Below, piece by piece: positions 34,059-42,682 of a stretch of DNA of 64,000 bases (its first letter is position 1; each line of letters opens with the position of its first letter). Origin of the DNA: Micromonospora echinaurantiaca. Lineage in GTDB: Bacteria; Actinomycetota; Actinomycetes; Mycobacteriales; Micromonosporaceae. Position numbers and translations under genes: made by a program. Below the pieces are notes generated by a model. The model ran no database searches. It was given only the letters and a program-made list of their open reading frames with translations, and was not told the origin of the DNA. Location: positions 2,802,501 through 2,866,500 of the forward strand of contig NZ_LT607750.1 of assembly GCF_900090235.1 (NCBI RefSeq), written 5' to 3'.

Positions 34059-36094
34059 TGCTCGCCGGCCCGCGCGCCGCCGACCAGCAGGTGGTCGCGG
34101 CGGTCGCGGTACAGCAGCCGGCCGGGTCGCCGGCCGCCGTGGACCCGACCGCCGACCAGGTCACCGTGGTCGACGTGGTCAGCACCCCGGCGGTACGCAC
34201 ACCGGGCGCGCTGCCGCCCGGCGCGGCCGATCCGGCCGCCCGGAACCGGCTGCCCGACCTGGCCGCGCTGATCGAGACCACCCTGCGCGGCCATCTGGAC
34301 GGCGACGCCGACCTGCGACCGCTGCTGGACGCGCTCGACGCCCAACTGTCCCCCGACCCGGGTGCGTTGCAGGCGGTGCTGCAGGAGGTCTGGGACCAGA
34401 CGCTGCGGCTCGGCACCGAGGCCAGCGAGGCGGCGATGCGGGGCCGGTCGTGGAGCGACGCCGGGGCGGTGGAGGCGGGGCTGGCTCCCCTGCTCACGCT
34501 GGCCCCGGTGGTGACCCAGGTGGCGTCGTCGCTGCTGGCGACGTTCGGGGCCGCGCTGCCGCCGGTCACCGACTACCCGGACGAGTTGCAGGCGGTGATG
34601 CGCGGGATGGCCGCCTTCGGCGGCGGCCTGCGCGACGGGCTGACCGGCAGCGGCCTCTGCGAACTGCAGTTCTACGAGGACATCTACGCCAAGTTCTGCA
34701 CCAGCATGCAGGAGCACATGCTGATCGCCAGCACCGTGGTGCAGGCGGGCATGGTGGTCGGCATCGGCGAGCGGCTGGTCGAGGACCTGATCGGCATCGT
34801 CGCGCTGATCCTGCTGCTGTCGTCCGGGCCGATCCTGGTCGCGGTGCTCTGCTACGCCGGCTGGTCGCTGTGGCAGGCCGGCGCGGAGCAGGTGGCCCGG
34901 GAGACCGGCGGCATGCTCGCCGCGGCCGCCGCGGAGCCGTTCCTCAAGCTGCACGCCGCCCCGGTCGGGGTGGAGTTCCTCTTCCTGCTCGGCCGGATCA
35001 TGGGCCCGGTCTTCCTCGACGCGATCCTGTTCATGATCGGCGAGGGGGCGGTGGTGGCCGGTGCCCGCAACGCGGCCCAGGCGGCCCGGATGGCCGACAT
35101 CTGGGCGAAGCTGAAGACCTTCTGGGCCACCCTGCCGGACGTGCAGCCGCTGCTGGACAAGGTGGAGGCACAGGCGTTCGAGCTGCTGGACTTCTTCAAA
35201 CCGGCGCTGGCCACGCTGGGCACCGAGGCCGAGGAGAAGTTCCTGCGGCTGCTGCAACGCGAGCGGTCGGACGCGCTGCTCGCCGAGATCCGCGACTACG
35301 TGGAGAGCCTCACCGAGGATCCGGCCGAGGCCACCAAGGCCATCGGCACCATCCTCGACTTCCTCGACGACCTGACCGAGGAGGAGTTCGCCGGGCTGCT
35401 CGCCTTCGACCAGTACCGGCCGTACTCCAACGCCAGCCCGGCCCACCCCGGGCCGCAGTACGCCGAGGTCGGCTGGGTCGACCTGCTGTTCATCCAGGGC
35501 ATGGAGGGCAGCGCCAAGGAACTGCTCGCCCTGCTCGGGCCGATCGCCGGGCGGCTGTGCCGGCAGCACGACGGCATCCGCACCGTGCTGGGCGACTACC
35601 TCTTCGGCGGCGGGAAGTTCACCGGGGCGGCCGGCGTGCTGCTCGCCGCCCGGCGGATCCTCGCGGAACGCCCCGACGCCTGGCTGCGGTTCGAGGTCGA
35701 CGCCGGCGACCGGGTGCTCGACATCGTCGCCTACGGCGCGGAGTACATCTGGACCGGCGAGGGCTTCCGACGACAGTACTTCCTCCAACTGATCGCCGAG
35801 GTCAAGACCTACCCCAGCGGCACGCTCACCCAGGACCAGTACCACAAGCTGCTCCGCCAGATGCGCAAGGACCTGGTCCGGCACGCCACCTCGGGCGACC
35901 CCGGGCTCGAACTGCTGAGCTGGATGATCGACCCGGTCGGCTACCAGGCCCTGAACGAACAACTGCGCTACATGTTCTGGGAGGCGCTGCACCTGGAGCA
36001 CGGCAACCTGGTCAACCAGGGCGTCGACTACCTGGCGCTGGAGGTGGCCCTGATGGAACGGCTCGAGGCGGGGCAGCTGCTGATGCCGTACTGA
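34058..36094 (+). CDS. Unrecognised 678 aa protein with hydrophobic core and PD-(D/E)XK-like C-terminus; candidate toxin
   Basis: The N-terminal 220 residues are Ala/Pro-rich then helical. Residues 220-275 and 303-340 hold strongly hydrophobic helices (IGIVALILLLSSGPILVAVL, VGVEFLFLLGRIMGPVFL), which could insert into a membrane. Residues 345-450 are helical and acidic. Residues 545-605 read FEVDAGDRVLDIVAYG, then LIAEVKTYPSGTLTQDQYHK and KDL: an Asp (555), E-x-K (581-583) and a following Gln fit the PD-(D/E)XK nuclease core used by many toxins. I assign this from pattern only. Together it looks like a translocating nuclease effector. No recognisable immunity gene follows; a YccF protein does. 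Confidence 0.7.
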   Translation: MLAGPRAADQQVVAAVAVQQPAGSPAAVDPTADQVTVVDVVSTPAVRTPGALPPGAADPAARNRLPDLAALIETTLRGHLDGDADLRPLLDALDAQLSPDPGALQAVLQEVWDQTLRLGTEASEAAMRGRSWSDAGAVEAGLAPLLTLAPVVTQVASSLLATFGAALPPVTDYPDELQAVMRGMAAFGGGLRDGLTGSGLCELQFYEDIYAKFCTSMQEHMLIASTVVQAGMVVGIGERLVEDLIGIVALILLLSSGPILVAVLCYAGWSLWQAGAEQVARETGGMLAAAAAEPFLKLHAAPVGVEFLFLLGRIMGPVFLDAILFMIGEGAVVAGARNAAQAARMADIWAKLKTFWATLPDVQPLLDKVEAQAFELLDFFKPALATLGTEAEEKFLRLLQRERSDALLAEIRDYVESLTEDPAEATKAIGTILDFLDDLTEEEFAGLLAFDQYRPYSNASPAHPGPQYAEVGWVDLLFIQGMEGSAKELLALLGPIAGRLCRQHDGIRTVLGDYLFGGGKFTGAAGVLLAARRILAERPDAWLRFEVDAGDRVLDIVAYGAEYIWTGEGFRRQYFLQLIAEVKTYPSGTLTQDQYHKLLRQMRKDLVRHATSGDPGLELLSWMIDPVGYQALNEQLRYMFWEALHLEHGNLVNQGVDYLALEVALMERLEAGQLLMPY

Positions 36095-36127
36095 CGCCGG
36101 AGGCGTCGGGACGTCCGGTGGCGAGCG

Positions 36128-36526
36128 GTGTCCATGCTGGAAGGCATGATTCGCTTCGGGTTGAACGTGCTGTGGCTCATCTTCGGCGGCGGCCTCGTCC
36201 TCGCCATCGGTTACGGCATCGCCGCGCTGATCTGCTTCGTCCTCGTCGTCACCATCCCGTTCGGGGTGGCCTCCCTGCGCCTGGCCGGATACTCGCTGTG
36301 GCCGTTCGGCCGCACGCTGGTGCCCAAGCCGGGTGCGGGGGTGGCGTCCGGGCTGGCCAACGTGCTCTGGGTGGTGCTGGCGGGCTGGTGGCTGGCCCTG
36401 TCCCACCTCGTCGCCGGCGTCGCGCTCTGCGTCACGATCATCGGCATTCCGTTCGGCGTGGCCAACTTCAAGCTCGTCCCGGCGGCGTTCTGGCCGCTCG
36501 GGCGGGACGTCGTCGACGCACCGTAG
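36128..36526 (+). CDS. YccF-domain membrane protein
   Basis: The 132 aa protein carries two YccF repeats. Each has a hydrophobic segment followed by TIPFGVASLRLAGYSLWPFGR or IIGIPFGVANFKLVPAAFWPLGR, the hallmark of this family. Four hydrophobic helices are likely. The role of YccF proteins is not well known. The start is uncertain among GTG 36128, ATG 36134 and ATG 36146. It lies 33 nt after the candidate toxin gene on the same strand, with a 6-bp hairpin (36093-36107) between them. It may be co-transcribed, but nothing marks it as an immunity protein. Confidence 0.8.
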   Translation: MSMLEGMIRFGLNVLWLIFGGGLVLAIGYGIAALICFVLVVTIPFGVASLRLAGYSLWPFGRTLVPKPGAGVASGLANVLWVVLAGWWLALSHLVAGVALCVTIIGIPFGVANFKLVPAAFWPLGRDVVDAP

Positions 36527-36616
36527 GCGCCTGCCCGATCGCCCGGACCACGTTCCGTACGCCCCGGCGCGTCGGTCCGCGCCCGGTGACGGCCGGCGGC
36601 GGGCGGGACGGGCGGC

Positions 36617-37378
36617 TCAGCCGCTGGCCGCCGCTGCCCGGTACCGCTGGATCCACTCCTGGTTGAGCTGGTCGGCCTGACGCCGATGCCGAGCCACGAT
36701 GTCCCCGGCCGGCGCGTCGAGCCCGAGGAACTCCAGCACGCCGCGCGTCGTGGCCGCCATGTCCTGGTCGAGATCCTCGTAGCGCACCCGGTACGGCCGG
36801 ATCCCCCGCGTCGCGAACCACGCCTCCCAGGCCGCGTTGTGCTCCTCGATGACCTCGACGTGGTGCCGGATCCCGGCGGCGTCGAAGCGGGGTGCCCGGC
36901 CGGTGCCGGCGTTGCCGCTGATCTCGCCGTTGCCGCCGACGAACCAGGTGCCGGTCTGCTCGGCCCGCAGCCAGGAGACCGCCTGGGCCAGCACGTCCGC
37001 GCGGCGCAGGAAGACGAACCGGGTACGGCCGAACGCCCGACCCAGCAGGGCGGTGTCGTCACCGGCCAGGTCGGGGTGGACGGTCGCGAGGCGGGCGACC
37101 AGCTCGTCCAGCGTTCCCCACATGAGCTTCGCGCCGAACACCCCGTTGCCGGTCCGGCCCTCGGCGAGCGCGGCCCGCAGGTAGTCGGCGTAGTCGATGC
37201 CGCCGTCGGCGGTGCGGGGCAGCCGCCACCGGTCGGCCCAGAGCGGCTCGTCCGGCGACCGGAAGTACGCCTGGGGACGACCGGCGACGCCGGTGGACTC
37301 CAGCAGCCCGAGCAGCAGCGAGCTGCCGGTACGCGGGGTGGCGCAGACGAAGTACGAGTCGATCCGGTCGGCCGGCAT
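36617..37378 (-). CDS. Stf0-type sulfotransferase
   Basis: The 253 aa protein is close in pattern to the Stf0 trehalose 2-sulfotransferase family, which transfers sulfate from PAPS to sugar hydroxyls. The 5'-phosphosulfate loop is CATPRTGSSLL near the N-terminus. The 3'-phosphate region is RFVFLRRADVLAQAVSWLRA. DYLRAALAEGRTGNGVFGAKLMWG and the closing RVRYEDLDQDM match the family. The substrate may be a glycan or glycolipid; trehalose is only the best-known case. The start ATG 37378 is a choice; GTG and TTG codons further upstream are possible. It shares strand with the next gene but with a 52 nt gap. Confidence 0.85.
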   Translation of the reverse strand: MPADRIDSYFVCATPRTGSSLLLGLLESTGVAGRPQAYFRSPDEPLWADRWRLPRTADGGIDYADYLRAALAEGRTGNGVFGAKLMWGTLDELVARLATVHPDLAGDDTALLGRAFGRTRFVFLRRADVLAQAVSWLRAEQTGTWFVGGNGEISGNAGTGRAPRFDAAGIRHHVEVIEEHNAAWEAWFATRGIRPYRVRYEDLDQDMAATTRGVLEFLGLDAPAGDIVARHRRQADQLNQEWIQRYRAAAASG

Positions 37379-37430
37379 GGCCACACCCAAGCGCACCGCC
37401 GGCGTGCCCGGCAACCGAGTTCCGGCCGGG

Positions 37431-38528
37431 TCAGCGCGGCCGGCCGGGGCGGGACCGCCGCGACCGGGCCAGCACGAGCAGGCCCGCCACCAGCAGGCCG
37501 AGCCCGACCGCCCCCGCCGCCACCATCGGCGTGACCCCGCGGTCGGCGCGGTCGGCCCGATCGCCGGCGGCCCGGTCGCCCGGCACGGACGTGCTCGGCG
37601 GCGCGACGGTCGCGGCGGGCGGCATCGCCGCGGGCGACGGGGCCGCCACCGGGTAGCGCAGGATGCTCGGCCGGGTGCCGGCGGGCTGGTCGGCGGTCTC
37701 GGAGACGGTGAGCAGGGACCGCCCGTCCCGGCTGTAGGTGATGGACTCGCCCTGCGGTTCGTCGGGCAGCGGGGTGACCCGCGGCGTGCCGCTGGTCAGC
37801 GCGGCGATCACGTCGCCGCCGGTGACGTCGAACTCGAACGCGTCGGCGTAGGTGCGCAGCACCACCCGGTCGCCGTCCGGCGCGGTGGCGGCGCCGGTGA
37901 CCGCCGTCCGGCCGAGCAGCGAGAACGGGTTGCTCGTCGTGGAGGCCGGCAGCCGGACCTGCCCCACCTGCGTCAGTGGCACCGTCGCGCCCGGCCGCAG
38001 GGCGGTGCTCGCCGCGTAGAGCACGCCCGAGTACTTGGACACGATCACCGGCCGGCCGTCGCCGGTCACCAGCATCGCCTCGGCGTCGTGCGGGCGGTCC
38101 GGGTACGCCATCCGGTACAGCACCGGCCGGGCCGCACCCGGGGTGAGCTTCCACACCGCGACCGTCTGTCGGGAACGGTCGTTGTCGCCGATGTCCGCCA
38201 CCCAGATCGTGCCGTCCGCGCCGACGGCGAGATCCTCGGTGTCCCGGGGCCGGGACGGGTAGCGCAGCGTCCGGGTCACCGCGCAGTCCGCGTCCAGGAA
38301 GAAGATCCGGCGGCGGGCCTCGTCGTCCGCGCCGTCGTTGACCACGACGTACCCGTCGTCGGTGGCCACCATCCCGGAGATCTCGGTCAGCCGGTCGTCG
38401 CGGATCTGGCACACCGGGGTGCCCGGGGCGGGCGTCGGTTCGGCCGCCGCGCCGGTCGGGGCCAGCACGGCGAGGACGACGGCCGCGGCCACGGCGGCCG
38501 ACAGCCGGGGCGTTCCGATCGATCGCAT
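37431..38528 (-). CDS. Secreted beta-propeller-like protein with C-terminal membrane anchor
   Basis: The 365 aa protein has a signal peptide (residues 1-29, AAAE cleavage). The body of short repeated beta blades contains ISGMVATDDGYVVVNDGA, DTEDLAVGADGTIWVADIGDN, DAEAMLVTGDGRPVIVSKY and GESITYSRDGRSLLTVSE. The Asp-Gly turns are evenly spaced, fitting a propeller. A Pro/Ala-rich stalk follows, then a hydrophobic helix near 340-358 and an Arg-rich tail. It is thus an exported, membrane-anchored protein. I do not know its ligand. ATG 38528 has GGAAGG upstream; an in-frame ATG 18 nt earlier is possible. Confidence 0.75.
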   Translation of the reverse strand: MRSIGTPRLSAAVAAAVVLAVLAPTGAAAEPTPAPGTPVCQIRDDRLTEISGMVATDDGYVVVNDGADDEARRRIFFLDADCAVTRTLRYPSRPRDTEDLAVGADGTIWVADIGDNDRSRQTVAVWKLTPGAARPVLYRMAYPDRPHDAEAMLVTGDGRPVIVSKYSGVLYAASTALRPGATVPLTQVGQVRLPASTTSNPFSLLGRTAVTGAATAPDGDRVVLRTYADAFEFDVTGGDVIAALTSGTPRVTPLPDEPQGESITYSRDGRSLLTVSETADQPAGTRPSILRYPVAAPSPAAMPPAATVAPPSTSVPGDRAAGDRADRADRGVTPMVAAGAVGLGLLVAGLLVLARSRRSRPGRPR

Positions 38529-38856
38529 CACCGGCAATCCTTCCATCACCGGTCGAGCCGGCCGCTCCGACCGGCCGTGACCCGGCCGCGGGACCGGCGC
38601 GGCCCGTCCGTGGCGTTCTGTCCGGTCGGCGTTTGCGCCCCTGGGACCAGGCGGAGGCGCCGCGCACCGCCGCCGAGCGCGCGCCTCGACCGCGGCGTCG
38701 GACCGCCGGACCGGCCGCATGGCGCGGACGGGAAGCAGGGGTAGCGAGATGCCACCCAGCCATGGGAGCGTTCCCACAGTGGGGGAAAGTATCGACACGT
38801 CTAAATGCTCGTCGGCATCCTGGGCCCGGTCGGTTTCCCGCAACGGAGGTGTCGCA
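38529..38856. other. Divergent intergenic region
   Basis: This 328-nt gap separates the propeller-like gene (minus) and a DoxX gene (plus). A relatively AT-rich stretch at about 38785-38820 (AAAGTATCGACACGTCTAAAT) may hold the DoxX promoter. I see no gene. Confidence 0.4.
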
Positions 38857-39285
38857 ATGCGTGCTGAGCAGATCGTCGGACCAGCGGTGTCCCTCTTCCG
38901 CGCGGTCATCGGGCTGCTGTTCCTCTGCCACGGCCTGGCCTCGCTCTTCGGCGTCCTCGGCGGCAACCGGGGCACCGGCGAGGCGATCCCGCTGGGCCAG
39001 TGGCCGGGCTGGTGGGCCGCACTGATCCAGGGGATCTGCGGCGCGCTGGTGCTGCTCGGCCTGCTCACCCGGCCGGCCGCGATCCTGGCCTCCGGCTCCA
39101 TGGCGTACGCGTACTTCATGGTGCACCAGCCGGACGCCCTGCTGCCCCTGCGCAACGGCGGTGAGCTGGCCGTGCTGTTCTGCTGGTCGTTCCTGCTCAT
39201 CGCGGTGCTCGGCCCCGGCGCGTGGGCGCTCGATTCGCTGCTGCGGACCCGCCGCGCTGACCGGGCGCCGGTCCCCGCCCGGTGA
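38857..39285 (+). CDS. DoxX family membrane protein
   Basis: The 142 aa protein has four membrane helices (about residues 9-30, 50-70, 74-92 and 105-125). Conserved DoxX stretches are AVIGLLFLCHGLASLFG, GICGALVLLGLLTRPAAILASG and an aromatic/acidic helix 4 end. The Gly-His pair in helix 1 and the R-x-A start of helix 3 are typical. Relatives form redox complexes with SodA/SseA in mycobacteria; nothing nearby indicates that. CGGAGGTG precedes ATG 38857. It is the second DoxX-type protein in the window, but of a different subgroup from the one at 15879. Confidence 0.88.
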   Translation: MRAEQIVGPAVSLFRAVIGLLFLCHGLASLFGVLGGNRGTGEAIPLGQWPGWWAALIQGICGALVLLGLLTRPAAILASGSMAYAYFMVHQPDALLPLRNGGELAVLFCWSFLLIAVLGPGAWALDSLLRTRRADRAPVPAR

Positions 39286-39363
39286 GCGATCGACGGCGAC
39301 CGGATGGCGGCCGTGGACGGGCCCCTCGTGCTGGCGGTCGAGGGCACCCGGGAGCCGGGCGGG

Positions 39364-39704
39364 TCAGTGCCCGAGCACACCGGCCAGCCACCGCAGTTGG
39401 CGGCGCACCTGCACGGCCTCCCCGCCCTCGTGCCCGTTGAACGGGTAGACGTGCAGGTCCCGCTCCGGCGCGGCGGTCCGGCCGTTGCCGGCGCCGTACT
39501 GGTTGTAGGCGGCGAACCCGGTGCTCGGCGGGCAGACCTGATCGCGCAGACCGATCCCGAAGTGCGGGCGCGCTCGCCCGGCGGGCGAAGGCCACGCCGT
39601 CGACGTAGGACAGCGTCCGACGGACCGGCTCCTCCACCTCCCGGTTGACCGCCAGGTACTGCGCGATCTCGCCGTACGGCGAGGCGTCGGTGATCTCGAT
39701 GGCC
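39364..39704 (-). pseudogene. Frameshifted C-terminal fragment of acetyl xylan esterase (AXE1)
   Basis: The minus strand encodes [19 protein letters not shown] then [18 protein letters not shown] in one frame. After a shift at about 39558-39575 it continues as GIGLRDQVCPPSTGFAAYNQYG and VYPFNGHEGGEAV, ending at TGA 39364-39366. Together these form the last third of an AXE1-type acetyl xylan esterase/cephalosporin C deacetylase, including the catalytic Asp (RDQVCPP) and His (GHEGG) regions. The catalytic Ser half is missing. It is broken twice: by truncation at about 39704 and by a frameshift. Confidence 0.8.
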
Positions 39705-40277
39705 GGCGACCACGACCTGGTCCGGCGGACGCTGCACGAGATCATGGACGACTCCTGGCGCAGCTACGAGCGGTACACCGCGCCGCTGGGCGTCGGCTTC
39801 ATGGTCCGCCCCGGCACCCACTACGGCCCCGACGTGGACGGCTACGAGTACACGCCCTGGGGCACATACCACTTCGCCGACCGCGACGGGGTGGGCGTCG
39901 ACCGCACCCGGGCCACCGGCACCGGATTCACCGGCCAGTACCCGCCGCCGTGGTCGGAGGTGTACGAGTCACTCGACCGGTGCCCGGACGAGCTGCTGCT
40001 CTTCTTCCACCACGTGCCGTACGGGCACGTGCTGCACAGCGGCACCACAGTCATCCAGCACATCTACGACACCCACTTCGCCGGGGTGACGGAGGTGGCC
40101 GCGATGCGCCGGCGGTGGGAGCGGCTGGCCGGTCTGCTCGACCCGGCGCTGCACGCCCGGGTGGCCGAACGCCTCGACGAGCAGCTGCGCTGCGCCGAGG
40201 AGTGGCGCGACCAGGTCAACACCTACTTCTTCCGCAAGTCGGGGGTGCCGGACGTCCACGGTCGCCGCATTCACTGA
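39699..40277 (+). pseudogene. C-terminal fragment of a GH67 alpha-glucuronidase
   Basis: The plus strand encodes about 192 aa that match the C-terminal domain of family 67 alpha-glucuronidases: [61 protein letters not shown] and [18 protein letters not shown] full enzyme is about 650-700 residues, and the catalytic barrel start is absent. The match begins abruptly at the same point where the esterase fragment on the other strand ends, so the two were joined by a rearrangement. An ATG at 39699 would allow translation, but the product would lack the active site. Confidence 0.82.
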
Positions 40278-40286
40278 CCGTCGCGC

Positions 40287-41048
40287 TCACCGCAGCGCCT
40301 CGGACCGGGCCGGCAGCAGCCGGCCACGGGCCACCAGTTCCACGGTGAGGACGACCGCCACCGCCTCCACCGCCAGCAAGCCGACCAGCACGAACACCTG
40401 GGTGATCCCGGCCGCCAGCGGGTCCGCGCCACCGAGCAGGACACCGACGAACGCGCCCGGCAGTGTCACCAGCCCCACCGTGCGGGTCTGGTCCAGCGCC
40501 GGCACCAGCGCCTGACCGGCCACCGGACGGCAGACGAGCAGGACCGCGTCCCGGGGCAGCAGCCCCAGCGCCAGGCCGGCCTCCACCTCGCCCCACCGGC
40601 TGGTCAGCTCGTCCAGGATCCGCCGGCCGGCCAGCGACGTCGCGGTCATCGCCCCACCGATGAGGATCCCGGCCACCGGGATGACCGCGATCCCCCGCAA
40701 CGGCACCAGTCCGGCCACCAGCAGGCCCGCCACCACGGACATGCTGCCCACCACGATCGGCACGGCGGCCCACCAGCCGTGCCGGCCCCGGGTGATCCGT
40801 CGACCGGCGGTGCCCGCCGCGACCACGCACATCAGGACGACGAAACCGGCGGTCGCCCAGAGCGACACCACGATGGCGGTGATCAGCAGCGAGACGGCCG
40901 CCAACTGGACCGCCGCGCGACCGGCGGCGACCAGGATCTGCCGGCCGTGCCCCAGCCGCCCCACGGTGGCCACCACCGCCGCCGCGACGGTCAGCACGAT
41001 CAGCGCCACCCCCAGCTTGGGGCCAACCACCAGGATCGTCGAGGACAC
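40287..41048 (-). CDS. FetB/YbbM-like (UPF0014) permease
   Basis: The 253 aa membrane protein has about seven hydrophobic helices. FetB-family marks are LGHGRQILVAAGRAAVQLAAV in the first half, IPVAGILIGGAMTATSLAGRRILDEL in the middle (the I-P-x-x-G-x-x-I-G-x-x-M box), and TVGLVTLPGAFVGVLLGGADPLAAGITQ. Relatives are the membrane part of a putative iron exporter with an ABC ATPase FetA; no ATPase gene is adjacent here. Start GTG 41048 lacks a strong ribosome binding site, and the frame continues upstream, so the start is uncertain. Confidence 0.85.
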   Translation of the reverse strand: MSSTILVVGPKLGVALIVLTVAAAVVATVGRLGHGRQILVAAGRAAVQLAAVSLLITAIVVSLWATAGFVVLMCVVAAGTAGRRITRGRHGWWAAVPIVVGSMSVVAGLLVAGLVPLRGIAVIPVAGILIGGAMTATSLAGRRILDELTSRWGEVEAGLALGLLPRDAVLLVCRPVAGQALVPALDQTRTVGLVTLPGAFVGVLLGGADPLAAGITQVFVLVGLLAVEAVAVVLTVELVARGRLLPARSEALR

Positions 41049-41177
41049 CCGGTCAGTCTGCCGGCAGCGCCGGACGGTCGCCGCGGGAACCGGCGGAGGC
41101 GCGCGCTCGTGCGCCGCGAGGGCGGTGGCCGTTCTGATCTCCGGTGGCGTCCCGGCTGGTGATGTCGTACCCGTCGG

Positions 41178-41183
41178 TAGGCT
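41178..41183 (+). promoter_or_regulatory. Possible -10 box for leaderless thioesterase gene
   Basis: TAGGCT ends 7 nt before GTG 41191. No ribosome binding site is in between. The -35 is not clear. Confidence 0.35.
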
Positions 41184-41190
41184 CGGTGGT

Positions 41191-41613
41191 GTGGGAGATC
41201 CGTTCCGGGTACGCATCACCGTCCGTGGCTACGAGCTCGACACCCAGGGCCACCTGAACCAGGCCGTCTACCTCCAGTACGCCGAGCATGCCCGGTGGGA
41301 GTGTCTGCGCGCCGCCGGCATCTCGCAGGACCGGTTGATCGCCACCGGCGTGGGGCCGGTCGCTCTCGAGGTCACCCTGCGCTACCTGCGGGAGCTGCGC
41401 GGCGGTGACGAGGTGGACGTGTCCTGCGCGTTCCACTGGGGTGAGGGCAAGACCTTCCGGATCGAGCAGGATTTCGTCCGTGCGGACGGCACCCGGGTGG
41501 CGGCGCTGACGGGGGTGGGTGGCCTGCTGGACCTGTCGGCCCGGCGCCTGGTGCCCGCCCCGCAGGATCGGTTCCGCGAGCTGGCCGACGATTCGCAGCC
41601 GCTCAACCTCTGA
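41191..41613 (+). CDS. Hotdog-fold acyl-CoA thioesterase
   Basis: The 140 aa protein matches the 4-hydroxybenzoyl-CoA thioesterase/YbgC-like hotdog fold. RGYELDTQGHLNQAVYLQYAEHARWE carries the D-x-x-G-H-x-N motif with the catalytic Asp. GPVALEVTLRYLRELRGGDEVDVSC and FVRADGTRVAALTGVGGLLDL are the strand pairs. It probably hydrolyses small or medium acyl-CoA. The length is normal. No pathway partner is adjacent; the divergent gene is a permease. Start GTG 41191 is chosen for its position after a -10-like box. Confidence 0.9.
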   Translation: MGDPFRVRITVRGYELDTQGHLNQAVYLQYAEHARWECLRAAGISQDRLIATGVGPVALEVTLRYLRELRGGDEVDVSCAFHWGEGKTFRIEQDFVRADGTRVAALTGVGGLLDLSARRLVPAPQDRFRELADDSQPLNL

Positions 41614-41791
41614 TCTCCCGGCCGCCGACGGCTGCCCCAGGAAGCCACGCGTTCGTCACCCTTGGCTGCGCCGTCATCTGCTGGCGACGACTGCGCACCG
41701 CACTTCGTTGAGGGTAAGGGCGGGCGATCGCCCCAGCGGGGTGGCCTGCTCGATGCGTCAGCAGCATACGTAGCAGTCGGGCCACGCCGCC

Positions 41792-42538
41792 TCACCTCCG
41801 GGCTCTGAGCACGTCGACCTCACAGCCCGGCGCGAAGGGGTCGAAGCCGTGCTCGATCAGCCAGCGAACTGCCAGCAGGCTTCGCAACGACCACCACGCG
41901 TGGATCACGTCGAGGTCGACGTCGGTGCCATAGCCGGCGATGACGTCGTCAAGGTGCTCCTCGTGTCCGAGCGTGAAGGTGGCGAGGTCGTACAGGGCAT
42001 CACCCTGGCCCGCCTCGGACCAGTCGATGATGCCGGTGACCTCGTCGCCGTCGACGAAGACGTGCGCGATCTGCAGGTCGCCGTGTGTGAACGCCGGAGT
42101 CCATGGCCGGAGCGCGGCCTCGGCGACCTGGCGGTTGCGGGTGACCAGGTCAGTGGGCAGGACACCGTTCGTCACGAGCGACTCGCACTCGTCGTCGAGT
42201 TCCGCCGCCAGCGCGACGACGCTCCGGCCGGCCCGGCCCGGCAGGGGCGGCAGGGGCGCTTCGTGCAGGTTCCGGATTGCGGCGCCAGCCGCTGCCCACG
42301 CCGCCGGCGACCCGGTCGACGGCCCGCCGAGGCGCCCGAGCGTCGTCCCCGGGAGTGCGGCTATCGCGAGCACGGGCGGCTTGCGCCACAGGACCTCCGG
42401 GGTCGGGACCGGCGCGAGGGACATCGCCTCGACCTCGACGTCGATGCGCGCCTGATCGGCGTCCACTTTCAAGAACACGTCACCGACGCGCAGAGTCGCG
42501 CGCTCGGAATGGGCGACGACGACTTCGACCTCATCCAT
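41792..42538 (-). CDS. Aminoglycoside phosphotransferase-like kinase
   Basis: The 248 aa protein has the APH/choline kinase-like fold. An N-lobe Lys is in DVFLKVDAD (Lys24). The catalytic loop is HGDLQIAHVFVDGD (His152, Asp154), and the metal-binding IIDWSEAGQGDALYDLA (Asp172) follows. The loop reads HGDLQIAHV where APH enzymes usually have HGDLHxGNV/N; Asn is replaced by His, which might weaken metal binding. Members phosphorylate antibiotics, sugars or macrolides; the substrate is not shown. Length is a little short for antibiotic enzymes. It is a lone gene. Confidence 0.85.
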   Translation of the reverse strand: MDEVEVVVAHSERATLRVGDVFLKVDADQARIDVEVEAMSLAPVPTPEVLWRKPPVLAIAALPGTTLGRLGGPSTGSPAAWAAAGAAIRNLHEAPLPPLPGRAGRSVVALAAELDDECESLVTNGVLPTDLVTRNRQVAEAALRPWTPAFTHGDLQIAHVFVDGDEVTGIIDWSEAGQGDALYDLATFTLGHEEHLDDVIAGYGTDVDLDVIHAWWSLRSLLAVRWLIEHGFDPFAPGCEVDVLRARR

Positions 42539-42682
42539 CGGCGATCAGTATCCCGGGGGTGATCGCCGACGTCGCCACGTTTATCGCGTGCGATTACGCG
42601 GTCGACCGCGTCCCACTACCCGGCGGCCTCGTGCACGACACCAACCTCTGACCAGGTCAAGCCCACCACTTTGTCAGGAGTC

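Noticed and set aside
36093..36107. 6-bp hairpin after the candidate toxin gene as a terminator
   Set aside because: Too short to call a terminator. It may slow transcription only slightly before the YccF gene.
33728..36406. 892-codon minus-strand frame opposite the toxin-like gene
   Set aside because: Low-information antisense product. The plus frame has a coupled start, hydrophobic helices and a plausible nuclease motif.
42559..42651. 30-codon plus frame VIADVATFIACDYAVDR
   Set aside because: Too short, no ribosome binding site, no family match.
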